Positions 56,705 through 62,788 are shown, counted from the first letter of the stretch. The stretch is 64,000 bases of DNA from Rattus norvegicus (GCF_036323735.1 NC_086023.1:14410001-14474000); one strand, 5' to 3'. Notes: generated by a model not told the origin, from the letters alone. Numbers and translations are program-made.

Positions 56705-57143
56705 GGAGACAACGAAAAAGCTTATCAGGCTACCCTGGACATTTTGTTTCCATCTCTGTCTCTTTAAAAATCACTTATTGTCCCTGCCATTGAGCCTGCT
56801 GGGTTGCCCGTTTCAAATTAAGTGAAGCAGGAAGGCTACACTGTCCTCGTCCCCGCCTTAATAGATTGTTTCCCAATGATTGATGTTTATCCTTGTGCCC
56901 CTCTTTAGAAAGGGGGGAAATCAAATGCTATCGATGCGGAGAAGCCAGCAGACCTCGGGACCTGAGGGTACCGGAACCGCGTACCAGCGTACCTTAGTCC
57001 GACAGCACCAGGTCACCTCCCATATAAGATGCCACAGTAGGGGACGCCAAGGGCAATTGTTATGATCATTACTCACCCTTGGAAGGGATCACGGTGGTGA
57101 AAACTTCAATATTCTCATCACTGCAGCTGTAGATCTGATGCAT
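34311..57143 (-). CDS. Seven-exon gene for an unrecognised 220-residue protein (coding exons joined)
   Basis: I built this model by joining minus-strand exons 57143-57077, 51760-51705, 46790-46628, 43378-43340, 40676-40615, 37399-37308 and 34494-34311. The lengths sum to 663 nt (220 codons plus TAA). All six introns are GT-AG with good polypyrimidine tracts, and every phase junction fits without a stop. The predicted protein has no signal peptide or membrane segment. It has a basic Ser/Pro/Arg patch (about residues 25-33), a YPPPRP motif (49-54), an acidic YVDDD (104-108), a basic RKMWTRHKKK (197-206) and the C-terminus GATNSAFEAD. It looks largely disordered. I do not recognise the family. 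The ATG in the first exon has a good Kozak context (GAGACCATGC), but the frame is open upstream within that exon, so a 5' coding exon outside the window is possible. Confidence 0.8.
34495..35369. other. Intron sequence, largely unique
   Basis: A decayed ID-like phrase (GGTGGTAGAGTGCTTACCAA) lies near 34775. Otherwise no repeat is recognised. Confidence 0.45.
35370..35628 (+). mobile_element. MaLR-like LTR 3' part
   Basis: GTGATTGATGGGGATGGCCCAG, GGTCCTGGGTGCTATAAGAACG, AAGCTGAGCAAGCCATGA and the end TTTCATTACAGCAATAGAAA with CCCTAAGACAAG are typical of a common rodent LTR-type repeat. The block near its poly(A)-signal region is deleted. Confidence 0.6.
35775..35953. repeat. (CCTT)n/(TTTC)n pyrimidine tract
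   Basis: About 180 bp of almost pure pyrimidine adjoining the tail end of the next B1. The Pro/Ser/Leu and Lys/Glu/Arg ORFs here are readings of it. Confidence 0.95.
35954..36062 (-). mobile_element. B1 SINE, antisense
   Basis: TTTTGAAACATGACCTTGGTG, TAGCCCGGGCACGGCTTTGG, TTCCTGAGTGCTGGAATTATAG and CACAGACTCTCACATCTG. Its tail is the adjacent pyrimidine tract. Confidence 0.75.
36250..36362 (-). mobile_element. Old B1 SINE, antisense
   Basis: TTTTCTGGGACAAGGTTTTGATGAG, CATCTTGAACTCTTGGTCC and CTAGCATGCAGCACCATG match a strongly diverged reverse B1. Confidence 0.55.
36385..36590 (-). mobile_element. B3 SINE, antisense
   Basis: AAGATTGACTTTATTATTTTAC tail, GGAGACCAGAGGCATCGGATTC, GCTTGGGTCCTCTGTAGGAGC and CCTGAGCCCTCCCCCAGCC are reverse B3 phrases. 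Confidence 0.75.
36591..37307. other. Intron sequence with an old ID-like element
   Basis: At about 36920-36995 GAAAGCCAGGACCTCACGCAAGC and AGCCAGGTGCTGGACC resemble a reverse, decayed ID-type element. The rest is unique. Confidence 0.45.
37308..37399 (-). CDS. Exon 6 of the model (residues 130-160)
   Basis: A 92-nt exon between CACTTCCTCAG and GTAAGTA. It reads IPPVARISVKTPAVVEVTAK onward and ends in phase 2, which matches the last exon. A second frame is also open but does not fit the neighbouring phases. Confidence 0.8.
37400..38924. other. Intron sequence, unique
   Basis: No repeat family recognised in about 1.5 kb. Confidence 0.4.
38925..39101 (+). repeat. Intronic direct duplication, copy 1
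   Basis: Shares its order and most bases with 39272-39437 (offset 347 bp at the anchor TAAAATCCTTGGATTAG). It ends at GGTAATCTCCACTC. It carries about 10 bp (TTCTGACATC region) missing from copy 2. Confidence 0.85.
39272..39437 (+). repeat. Intronic direct duplication, copy 2
   Basis: Second copy of 38925-39101 with scattered substitutions, so it is an older duplication than the one at 21.4/22.7 kb. It is not a repeat family I recognise. Confidence 0.85.
39438..39916. other. Intron sequence, unique
   Basis: No recognised repeat or exon. Confidence 0.4.
39917..40215 (+). mobile_element. Ancient LTR-like mammalian repeat
   Basis: GAACCGAATGTTTGTGACTG, TAGTGGGGTGGTGTTTAGAAG with GGAGCCTCTGGGCAGTAAC, ATGCTATAAGAAGATAAGAGA and CTCCAGACACCAAGTCTGC keep the order of an old mammalian LTR-type repeat. 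Family not certain. Confidence 0.45.
40216..40614. other. Intron sequence, unique
   Basis: No recognised repeat. Confidence 0.4.
40615..40676 (-). CDS. Exon 5 of the model (residues 109-129)
   Basis: A 62-nt exon between CAATCCCACAG and GTAAGTA. It reads GISEPKASNLCGNRAYGKSL in the frame fixed by its neighbours, phase 1 in and phase 0 out. Splice sites on both sides are near consensus. Confidence 0.78.
40677..41950. other. Intron sequence with small SINE remnants
   Basis: About 41370-41450 resembles a decayed B3 head (GCTGGGAGATGGCTTGG). About 41060-41110 resembles a MIR tail. The remainder is unique. Confidence 0.4.
41951..42030 (+). mobile_element. ID-like SINE, old
   Basis: GGGGCTGGGAGTATAGTCCAG, GTGGTAGGTGACTTGCTCGGG and CCTGATTCAACACATAGCACC are followed by an ACAATAATAAT tail. 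Confidence 0.7.
42063..42200 (+). mobile_element. B1 SINE, diverged
   Basis: GGGCATGGTAATACATGCATA, CACATGTAATCCCAACATTGG, GTTCAAAGCAAGTTAGTCC and TGAAACTCTGTTTCAAAAAC. Confidence 0.65.
42560..42945 (+). mobile_element. MaLR-type LTR
   Basis: GACTATTTGGTCCCTAGCTGG, CTTAGGAGGTGTGGCCTTG, CCACTGGAACTGTAAACCC, AGAATAAACCCTTCCTTC and TGATCATGGTGTTTTATAACAG mark a rodent MaLR-like LTR with AATAAA at about 42872. A short internal repeat (GGTTACTAG) occurs twice near 42798 and 42841. Confidence 0.6.
42946..43339. other. Intron sequence, unique
   Basis: No recognised repeat. Confidence 0.4.
43340..43378 (-). CDS. Exon 4 of the model (residues 96-108, split codons at both ends)
   Basis: A 39-nt microexon between AGCTTTCCAG and GTGAGG. 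It contributes TDPPCLTYVDDD and is phase 1 on both sides, so it can be skipped without changing frame. Skipping would join exon 3 to exon 5 in frame. Confidence 0.65.
43379..44117. other. Intron sequence, unique
   Basis: No recognised repeat. Confidence 0.4.
44118..44222 (+). mobile_element. B1 SINE
   Basis: AGCCAAGCATAGTAATCCTAG, GAGGCAGGAGGATTATGAG and TTTGAGGTCAGCTTGGACTAC are typical. Short 3' end. Confidence 0.7.
44465..44513. repeat. (GT)n microsatellite
   Basis: About 24 perfect GT units. Confidence 0.95.
44514..45239. other. Intron sequence, unique
   Basis: No recognised repeat or exon. Confidence 0.4.
45240..45357. repeat. (TTTC)n pyrimidine tract
   Basis: CCCCT-rich start, then about 22 TTTC units with a few CCTT interruptions, leading straight into a B4 tail. 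Confidence 0.95.
45358..45600 (-). mobile_element. B4-type SINE, antisense
   Basis: GTGCATGAAGGGTGGCATATG, CCTCAGGTGTCTTTCTTCC, TGGAGATTGGACTCAGGCCC and TATCAGCTGAGCTGTCTTGC give a reverse B4 order. Confidence 0.6.
45603..45722 (-). mobile_element. B1 SINE, antisense
   Basis: TTTTTGTTTGTTTTTGAGGTAG, GCCTTGGCTGACCTTGAATTC, CTCAGCCTCTCAAGCTGAG and ATTACAGGTGTATGCCATC. Confidence 0.75.
45815..45947 (+). mobile_element. ID SINE, plus, with perfect 15-bp target-site duplication
   Basis: The body at about 45834-45909 is nearly BC1-like (GGGATTTAGCTCAGTGGTAG to GGTCCCCAGCTCCG), followed by an A tail. The duplication TCAAACGTCAGTGGG lies at 45815-45829 and 45933-45947. It sits in intron 3 of the minus-strand gene, antisense to it. 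Confidence 0.95.
46115..46258 (+). mobile_element. B1 SINE, near full length
   Basis: GGGCGTGGCGGCCATGCCTTT, AATCCCAGTACATGGG, GTTCGAGGCCACCCTGGTC and TACAGAGTGAGTTCCAGG. Confidence 0.9.
46259..46627. other. Intron sequence, GC-rich, unique
   Basis: GC-rich flank of exon 3. No repeat recognised. Confidence 0.4.
46628..46790 (-). CDS. Exon 3 of the model (residues 42-95)
   Basis: A 163-nt GC-rich exon between TTCTCACCCTGCAG and GTACGTGAG, phase 0 in and phase 1 out. It starts VVIESDLYPPPRPLELLPQR and is rich in Arg, Pro and Thr. It reads open through the acceptor for only six codons and stops just after the donor, which supports it as a discrete exon. Confidence 0.82.
46791..47339. other. 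Intron sequence, unique
   Basis: No recognised repeat. Confidence 0.4.
47340..47465 (+). mobile_element. Old L1 (Lx-like) 3' terminus
   Basis: GTGAGTCTGGGAGGAGCTGGG, GATCAAAACACGCAGTATG and AAAAAGTTAATAAAAGA show the rodent L1 3' end order. Confidence 0.55.
47690..47915 (+). mobile_element. Old L1 (Lx-like) 3' terminus, second copy
   Basis: GAGTTGGGTGGGTTTGCGAG, GAGCTGGAGGGAAGGAAAAG and GATCAAAGTATTGTACGG parallel the preceding element, with independent boundaries. Confidence 0.5.
47970..48153 (+). mobile_element. Tigger/MER2-like DNA transposon fossil
   Basis: GAGATGATTTAAAGTAGAGTG, GAGCATGTGAATGTCGGTATC, TTGGAACCAATCCCTGAGGG and the end TACTGAGGGGCATCTGTA keep the order of a mariner-type Tigger-related repeat. 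No transposase remains. Confidence 0.65.
48154..49437. other. Intron sequence, unique, one weak exon candidate
   Basis: No SINE recognised apart from a (GT)11 at 49187-49209. A GC-rich patch at about 48400-48475 has an acceptor- and donor-like pair on the minus strand but does not fit the gene's phases (see findings). Confidence 0.4.
49438..49494. repeat. (GGT)n/(GAT)n microsatellite
   Basis: GGTGGTGGTAGTGGTGATGA-type trinucleotide array in intron 2. Confidence 0.9.
49495..51097. other. Intron sequence, unique
   Basis: Contains a purine-rich GAGAGG stretch (49863-49905) and short A/T runs (50640-50780). No interspersed repeat recognised. Confidence 0.4.
51098..51200 (+). mobile_element. B1 SINE, partial
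   Basis: ATGCCTATGACCCCAGCATTT, GGAGGTCGAGGCAGGGATA and CAGGCCAGCTTGGGCTGC. Confidence 0.7.
51201..51704. other. Intron sequence, unique
   Basis: No repeat family recognised. Short (TA)n near 51420. Confidence 0.4.
51705..51760 (-). CDS. Exon 2 of the model (residues 23-41)
   Basis: A 56-nt exon between CTCTTTCAG and GTAAGG. In phase 1 it reads VPSPSRRRVKSSQHLLAKN and ends in phase 0. The RRRVKSS patch is a plausible nuclear-localisation or basophilic-kinase site, by inference only. It is too short to stand out as an ORF. Confidence 0.78.
51920..52318 (+). mobile_element. Ancient L1 (L1M-type) 3' end
   Basis: ATTCACAATAGCTAAAGGTTG, ACAGATGAATGGATAAACAA, ATGGTATGCCTACACTTTGG and AAAATGAGACACAAAAGG-like text encode the tail of ORF2. 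They are followed by GGGGCTGGGAGGCTGGAAGAG and CACCTGTGTGGTAAATTGG of an old L1 3'UTR. This is a mammalian-wide L1 much older than the rodent copies. Confidence 0.8.
52319..52390. repeat. (TA)n microsatellite
   Basis: About 35 perfect TA units directly at the end of the old L1. Confidence 0.97.
52400..52498 (+). mobile_element. B1 SINE 3' fragment
   Basis: GATCAGGGGTTCAAAGTCACC, CTTGGTTACATAGTGAGTTC and GACCCTATCTTAGAGAGAAA. Confidence 0.65.
52796..52995. repeat. (CCTT)n(TC)n(CCTT)n pyrimidine tract
   Basis: About 200 bp of almost pure pyrimidine: CCTGC/CCTT, then about 23 TC units, then CCCT and CCTT arrays. It lies at the tail end of the next B1. Confidence 0.97.
52996..53150 (-). mobile_element. 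B1 SINE, antisense, near full length
   Basis: GAGAAGGGGTTTTTCTGTGT, AACTCACTCTGTAGACCAGG, GAGTGCTGGGATTAAAGGTG and CACCACCCCTGCCTGGC. Confidence 0.93.
53228..53455 (+). mobile_element. MIR, nearly complete
   Basis: GTGGAGTCTGGAGTCAGACTC, CAGTTTTCTCACTCTCTCAGG, CAGACAGGGATGATAGCAGC and CCAGTACCTGGCAAAGAGC follow the MIR consensus order over about 220 bp. Confidence 0.85.
53456..54040. other. Intron sequence, unique
   Basis: No recognised repeat. Confidence 0.4.
54041..54360. repeat. (TC)n(TG)n compound microsatellite with diverged TG-rich continuation
   Basis: About 27 TC units switch to about 14 TG units at 54095, then TG-rich 40-50-bp higher-order units containing GGCACATGTACTTGTTAGTG repeat until about 54360. 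Confidence 0.93.
54433..54650 (-). mobile_element. B4-type SINE, antisense
   Basis: TTTTGAGACAAATCTGTCACTG, CAGTTTGGCTAGTGTGGCTG, TCTAAACCCGGCTCCCTGTG and ACTTACTGAGGCACGGCCCC. A (TTA/TCA)n run at 54406-54432 forms its tail. Confidence 0.6.
54652..54770 (-). mobile_element. B1 SINE, antisense
   Basis: TTTTGAGATAGGGTCTTATTT, GTAGCCCAGGCTTGTCTGG and AAGTGCTGGGACCACAGATG. Confidence 0.8.
54771..55419. other. Intron sequence with a short tandem duplication
   Basis: A 47-49-bp unit (AATCAGCCTGTG.ATTCCCC.TGATAACTCTGGGAGCTAA) occurs twice in tandem at about 55328-55409. No other repeat recognised. Confidence 0.5.
55420..55500 (+). mobile_element. MIR/L2-like ancient fragment
   Basis: TTTACAGAAGTGGGAACTCATG, GGAGAGGTTAAGTATCTGG and CCAAGGTCACACAGTACAG are the conserved phrases of an ancient mammalian repeat. 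Confidence 0.55.
55560..55680 (-). mobile_element. Old B1 SINE, antisense
   Basis: CTTTTGAGGACAGTGTGCTGC, CCAGCTGGCCTTGGACCTGG and GGGTTATAGACATGAGCCGC. Confidence 0.6.
55930..56010 (+). mobile_element. ID-like SINE, diverged
   Basis: GTGTGGTGGCTCAGTGGTATAG, CTCTTGCTTCCCTTGCATG and GACTCCTGGTTCACCCCC resemble an ID body with a C/A-rich tail. Confidence 0.6.
56011..57076. other. Intron sequence with a T30 homopolymer
   Basis: A run of about 30 T at 56672-56701 looks like the reverse tail of a lost or very short retroinsertion, but no SINE body follows. The rest is unique. Confidence 0.5.
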
Positions 57144-57160
57144 GGTCTCCGCCTCCTGCC
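57077..57160 (-). CDS. Exon 1 of the model (residues 1-22 and possible 5' part)
   Basis: The acceptor reads CACCCTGCAG before 57160 and the donor AAGG|GTGAGT after 57077. The first ATG (57143-57141) begins MHQIYSCSDENIEVFTTVIP and the exon ends in phase 1. The 17 nt before the ATG are in frame without a stop (QEAET), so translation could also enter from an upstream exon. An acceptor on this exon means at least one exon lies upstream. Confidence 0.78.
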
Positions 57161-58278
57161 CTGCAGGGTGTCCCGGAGCCGATGGCCTCTCTCTGGAGCC
57201 CTAGTCCCAGGGTCTCCTAAGCCAGTCTGGCTCTGGGATCATTGTGCAGGTCCACAAAAGACAGGCTGCCTGTGCCTCTCATGACAGTCTCACCGCAGCA
57301 ACATTTCCTAATCCCATCTGTCTTATTTTAAAATGAATCCTATTATTGCAAACCTTTGATTGAACACGGAGCCTTCCATCTCTCCCCCTCAGCTAGGATG
57401 TACTTAACATTTTTATTTTGCAGTGTCTGCCGCAGTGAATTTGGAAGTCTTTTGTGAAGTGACGAAGTGAATTCGCCTACTCGGTTAGCGCACAGCTTGG
57501 CTGGAGGATTTCACAGAAGAGGGAAAGAGGAAACGTCAGTATTGCTATCAGTCATGCCCCTGTCTCATTCCAGAAAGGACGGGCTTTTTTTCCCCCTCCA
57601 GGGGAGCTGAATCTTCATTTGTCATATATTAACTCCGCTCCCTTCAAAGTTTCTATTTTTAAATAAAAGGACAGTTTTTCCACCACATATTTTTCTCAAT
57701 CCACTCTGACAACAAGGTTTAAATTTCAGGAGGTGAACATTTAGTGTTTCTTTGTACAACCCTACAGGTGTGCGTAGTCATTCAACAGGCAGTGAACCCG
57801 TCAAAGGACTCAGTTATAGGGTAGTTATACTTTATTATCTTCTATATTTGGAATATATTTATTGCCTTATCTTTTTGTGTTGTATAGTCTATGGTTATGC
57901 TATATTTTCCTCATATAATCTTTCCCAATGTATATACAAATAAATGTCATGCTTGCTATTCATTTCATAAGCCTATGTAAGCATATACATTTTATCCATT
58001 CCCACTACTTTTTACTATGTTACACAGTTTCACATCTTAAGACTGAGGGAGGGTAATGATAGTAACAGTGACAGCTGCCCTATTAATATTAATTACAAGC
58101 CAGGGAGTATCTTAAACTAACCAATGCCTCTAACTATTTATTATTTTACCATGGAATACTCAAGAAACTGAAGTATGAAGACTTTAGTTTTTCTGGTGAT
58201 TAAAATGGCTAATTTGTGTCAAAATAGGATTTAATCAGTCAATAGGATTGACTGGAAAGTTAATGAACTAATTCCTCA
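57161..58278. other. Upstream intron or promoter-proximal sequence, unique
   Basis: No SINE recognised in about 1.1 kb upstream of exon 1. AT-rich at 57630-58020. The acceptor of exon 1 abuts 57161, so this is intron. Confidence 0.45.
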
Positions 58279-58281
58279 AAT

Positions 58282-58358
<77 letters not shown>
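58279..58358. repeat. (TC)n(TG)n compound microsatellite
   Basis: About 22 TC units followed by about 18 TG units, as at 54.04 kb but a separate array. Confidence 0.97.
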
Positions 58359-58359
<1 letters not shown>

Positions 58360-58361
58360 TG

Positions 58362-58437
58362 CTATAGCCCAGGCTTGCCCCAAATTCATAGCCTTCCCAA
58401 TGTATAGATTACAGGTATGCACAGCCATGTTCTATTA
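58362..58437 (-). mobile_element. B1 SINE fragment, antisense
   Basis: TATAGCCCAGGCTTGCCCC and ATTACAGGTATGCACAGCCATG. The adjacent microsatellite is at its tail side. Confidence 0.6.
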
Positions 58438-58444
58438 GTTTTTT

Positions 58445-58612
58445 TTTAAAAAATTATTTAATGTGTATGAGTGTTTTGCCTGCATAGGACAACAAATCCC
58501 CTGAACTGGATTTTCAGGTGATTGTGACCTGCTACATGGGTGCTGGGAATCAATCTTGGTCTTCTAGAAGAGCAGCTGGCGCTCTTAACCACTGAAACGT
58601 CTCTTCAGCCTT
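58445..58612 (-). mobile_element. B3/B2-type SINE, antisense
   Basis: TTATTTAATGTGTATGAGTG, TTTTGCCTGCATAGGAC, GGTGCTGGGAATCAATCTTGG and GCTCTTAACCACTGAAACG. Confidence 0.8.
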
Positions 58613-58984
58613 TTGTGTTCAGTTCTTCAGTCTTGAACTGGCATTCTTTAACCTTGGGCGAACCTAATTCACCACATTTTGACATGAAGTTGTGTTTACT
58701 GATATTTCTGTACTGGACAAATGCTTGTTCCCTAGGTAGTTTTCAGAATTTCATCTCTTTCTCCGAGAATTGCACCTATGATAGAGGGTGCCTCTGGGCA
58801 GCCATGTTTGCTCTGTCTGGATTTGCCTCTCTGGCCACATTTGATTGAGTTGAAGTGGATGGCTAATATTATGTGCTTCCTTCTGAAAACTGCCACTAAA
58901 GTGGAGTTTTGGTCTGGGGACAAAGAAAGGTGTGAACTTCAATACCAGAGATATGACCTGGGTTTATAAGTTCCAATTCCAACA
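58613..58984. other. Unique noncoding DNA
   Basis: No recognised repeat or exon. Confidence 0.4.
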
Positions 58985-59245
58985 GTAGAGGCTGGGGCAA
59001 GAGGACCACAGTCTAGGTAATATAGAGAGTTCAAAGCCAGAATGAGCTACATAAACAGACTTTCTCTCAAAGACTAGCAAAGCAAGAATAACTGGGATGG
59101 GGCCCGCAGGATGATGCAGAGGGGGAAATGCTTGTTGTGCAAGTCTGGGGACCTTCCTCATTCTCCAGATCCCGCAGTGAAAGAGTGACTGACTCCCGAA
59201 GTTGTCCTCTGACCTCTATATGCATGCATGCATCCGCACACTTTG
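58985..59245 (+). mobile_element. B1 fragment joined to B3/B4-type SINE sequence
   Basis: GTTCAAAGCCAGAATGAGCTAC (B1-like) is followed by GCAGGATGATGCAGAGGGGG, AATGCTTGTTGTGCAAG and GTTGTCCTCTGACCTCTATATG (tRNA-type SINE). Diverged. Confidence 0.5.
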
Positions 59246-59721
59246 CTACGGGCCTCTGGGCCCTGTGATTGACTTTCTTCCCTTGTCGGTAAGATGTCCA
59301 GTCTTTATGACAGCTTTCCTTCAAAGTAAGATTAAGCAGGTGTCCGTCATTCTCAATGGAAACGTTTACTGTTTAGAAGACTCATTGGTATGTATTGAGT
59401 ATATATCTTACGGCCTTCATAGTGGTTACATATTCAGATTCTGCCAAACTTAGAGGGGCATCTACTGTGATAGAATCAAAGATGCAGAATTACGTTAACA
59501 AACTTAAATGGTTGACTGGAGTGTACGAGATGAAATTTAGAGAAGGAAACAGGCATCTGACCCACATGTTTGTAAAAATCGGTAAAAACTGACTTAGTGG
59601 CAGTTTATTAATAAGGAACCTCAGGTTTTAATAAGCATTAAGCTTAATAAGCAGCACTATTAGAACACAGGCACTAAAATGCAGAGATGAAGACCTGAGG
59701 ACCCCATCTCTAACAGTAATG
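59246..59721. other. Unique noncoding DNA
   Basis: No recognised repeat. Confidence 0.4.
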
Positions 59722-60185
59722 AGAATGTGAGTCTGGGCAGAAGCTCAGTGGTTAGCGATTGGGGGGTGTTTGGAGTGTGTGGAAAGAAAGCTCAGTGGTT
59801 AGCGATTGGGGTTGTTTGCAGTGTGTGGAAAGAAAGCTCAGTGGTTAGTGATTGGGGTTGTTTGCAGAGTGTCGAAAGAAAGCTCAGTGGTTAGTGATTG
59901 GGGTTGTTTGCAGAGTGGGGAGAGAAAGCTCAGTGGTTAGCGATTGGGGTTGTTTGCAGTGTGTGGAGAGAAAGCTCAGTGGTTAGTGATTGGGAGCGTT
60001 CGCTGCTTTTGCAGAGGGCTAGAGTGCAGCTTCCAACACAAAGGTGTTTCCCAGGTGCCTATAATTCTAGCTCCAGGGCATCTGATGCTTTCTTTTGATT
60101 TGTGAGGGCATCTGCACCCACATAAGCATGTATATATATATATATACATACACGCATAAATAAAATTAATCTTTAAAAAATTAAG
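59722..60185 (+). mobile_element. B3 SINE whose head is expanded into a 46-bp tandem repeat
   Basis: Six copies of a 46-47-bp unit built on AAAGCTCAGTGGTTAGCGAT start (at CTCAGTGG) at 59744, 59791, 59837, 59883, 59929 and 59975. The motif is the A-box part of a B2/B3 head. The sixth copy continues without a break into the B3 body: GCAGAGGGCTAGAGTGCAGC, GCCTATAATTCTAGCTCCAG, GGGCATCTGATGCTTTCTTT and AAATAAAATTAATCTTTAAA. Units 2-6 are very similar, so the expansion is later than the SINE insertion. Confidence 0.9.
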
Positions 60186-60714
60186 AACTCCTGGAGGGGC
60201 AGCAGAATTAAACTAGATCTAATTCTAAGGGATGGAGATCGGATTAGGTTTAATCTAAGGAAAGCCAAACTTAATGAACTCGGGTCTATTGTGTTACAGC
60301 TAATTAATGAGCCCAAAACATGTAGCTGAGTGGGATGGTATAGGAAAGCACATTCAGAAGACATAGTTCTGAAGAAATCATTTTCACGTTTTGAAATATT
60401 TTTAACTAATAAAAGCCACATGCGATTGCTATATCAACAACGGAAGATGGGTCTACTGAAAACCTGCTTCCTGTACAGTCTCATTTCCTAAGAGTGGCTT
60501 CTGTATAGATCAGCGGTGTTTAACGCTTATGTCGAAGTCTATATTATGAGCTCCTACAAACAGAAATCTAGTTATATTGCATGCAGCAATGTCAACATAG
60601 ACAGTTCCCGATTCGAGCAGGAGGCCTACGAATTCTAAGAACTGAGGCGACCCCCTTTCCATAGCTTATTTCTAGTTTTGAAAATTAGAAACAAGGCTGC
60701 AGGCCCTGTTACAG
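60186..60714. other. Unique noncoding DNA
   Basis: No recognised repeat. Confidence 0.4.
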
Positions 60715-60970
60715 TGCTCGCTGTTCAACCACCAAGGCCCAAGTTTGCTCGCCGGTGTTCACATAAAAATCCGGAGGTGTCGAGGACTTGCAGTGTCAGC
60801 ACTGTGGAGGAACACAGGGAAGGATTCCTGGACCTGTCCGTCTAGCCTATTTGGTTAGTTCTGGACAAGAGGGAGGCCTTGTCTTAATGGAAGCAGGTGA
60901 CACGCAGAGGACAGTGCCTGAGGTTGTCTATTGACTTGCACAGGTATCCATGTGCACGTATATACTTACA
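60715..60970 (+). mobile_element. B4-type SINE
   Basis: A tRNA-like start (TGCTCGCTGTTCAACCACC, GCCCAAGTTTGCTCGCCGGTG), a B1-like middle (GTGTCAGCACTGTGGAGG) and the end GCCTGAGGTTGTCTATTGACTTGCACAGG. Confidence 0.6.
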
Positions 60971-61698
60971 TTAAAAGGAAACTACTACACACAGTTTATA
61001 TTTGTGTATGCATTTTTATAGATGTCCATGTTTGACCCGTGGGCTCAGAGCTCAGAAGTTTGATCGTATTAGGCAGCTAGGATCTTCCTGGACTTGGAAT
61101 TGTACAACCCTCGGAGGAGTGAATGGCTAAGCCACGTTAGAAAAGCAAAAGGTATGTGATATGAAACGGTAAGCCAACGCCACGCCTATGACTAGTAGCA
61201 TCAACTGGTGCCCAGGGTAAATCTACTCACAGTCAGACCTGCTCTGACTCGAGTAACATCCTTTTCTCCAAAGGCTTGGAGATCACCACTGGGGTTCCTT
61301 CCTTCATTACATGGGGGCTCACTTACTGTCTTTTTTTTTCTTTCCATTCCATCTCTGTAGTCAAGGGCAGCCATATCAGGGGAAGTTTTTCTTTCCCTCA
61401 CGTTCTGCCGAATGCTCGCTACCTGTTTGGGAATGAGAGGACCTGGATGGTATATTCTCTGCCTCTCTCTCATGAACCCAAGAGCTCCACAGATCTATCA
61501 CATCCACCAAAAGTGCTACGAGAAACCTTCTCTGACGAAACTGCATTTAGGGTGAAACCTAGGCTGAGCTGAGATGCTAGCAGCCGTCTGGGCCACCTGG
61601 AGCTCTTCTTATAAGGCAGATCCTGGTTCCAGATCTGGGTAGGGCAGTGCGGGTCCCAGGGCACATTTAGAATTAGGGCAGAAATCACCTAAGGAAAG
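60971..61698. other. Unique DNA with a possible upstream exon
   Basis: No repeat recognised. Minus-strand donor-like sites (ACA|GTAAGTG at 61327/61326 and GACT|GTGAGT at 61231/61230) occur here. Either could end a 5' exon of the minus-strand gene. Confidence 0.35.
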
Positions 61699-61787
<89 letters not shown>

Positions 61788-61799
61788 TATCTATCTATC

Positions 61800-61858
<59 letters not shown>

Positions 61859-61878
61859 CATCCATCCATCTATCTAAC
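61699..61878. repeat. (TCTA)n microsatellite, long
   Basis: About 180 bp of TCTA/ATCT units with a few TATCATCTA interruptions and a CATC end, immediately at the tail side of a B1. Confidence 0.97.
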
Positions 61879-61879
61879 T

Positions 61880-62003
61880 TATTGAGGCAGAGCCTGGTTA
61901 GCCTAGAATTCACTATGTAGACCAGGTTGGCTCCAAGCTCAAAGAAACCTACCTGCTTCTGTTTCCCAAATGCTGACTGAAAGTGCGCACCACCACACCC
62001 AGC
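61880..62003 (-). mobile_element. B1 SINE, antisense
   Basis: TTGAGGCAGAGCCTGGTTAGCC, ACTATGTAGACCAGGTTGGC and GTGCGCACCACCACACCCAG. Confidence 0.85.
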
Positions 62004-62725
62004 ATTACAACAGTCTGTAACCCAAGGGCACTAAAATAGAGAGGAGCTCAGATCTTCTGTCTATTTAAAACCAACTATATAAAAATACATATGCAAAAAT
62101 AAACCCAACTATCTATGACCAAGGGATACATTTGAAAACACTCTGCCTACTAACATACGCTAGGTAGGGTTGAGAGCCCTGGATATGCCACAGTGGTTTT
62201 CAGATCACCCCCTCACAGAAGCAGCAACACCTCTGGGGAACTTGTTAGACATGCAAATATCTCAGGTCCCTTCAGCCTGCTCAGCAGAAACTCTTCATTT
62301 GGGTGGAGGCTTTGGTCTGCTTGAATGAGCCCTACAGGGAAATGCTCTTCCTCTCATAGTCTGAGAGCCTCTGGTAGCCAGAGGGAAGCCCAGCATTGTT
62401 GACAGAGCCCTCCTCCAAGATTTGGATCTGTGATTGAGCAGTCTGGGGCTGCATGTACCTCTTGGTATATCTCCAGATGCCTGGACTCCTTCCTGATTCC
62501 AAAGTTCCGTACAGATATGTGGCTTTAGATGGGGAAGGTGTGGATTCTGTGGTTGAGCATAGATAGCATCTCCCAGGCTGAGAGGTGACCTGTGTGTAAC
62601 TTTCTGGCTTGTGTTGAATCGTGCCATCTACTTGTTTCACGTGCACCAGGTTCCATCACATAGATATATGCTGGTGGCCAGACACTTTAAACATGAGCTC
62701 AACATTCTGGCAAAGTGTACTCACC

Positions 62726-62727
<2 letters not shown>
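62004..62727. other. Unique noncoding DNA
   Basis: No recognised repeat or exon. Confidence 0.4.

Positions 62728-62786
<59 letters not shown>
62728..62786. repeat. (GA)n microsatellite
   Basis: About 29 perfect GA units. Confidence 0.97.
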
Positions 62787-62788
<2 letters not shown>

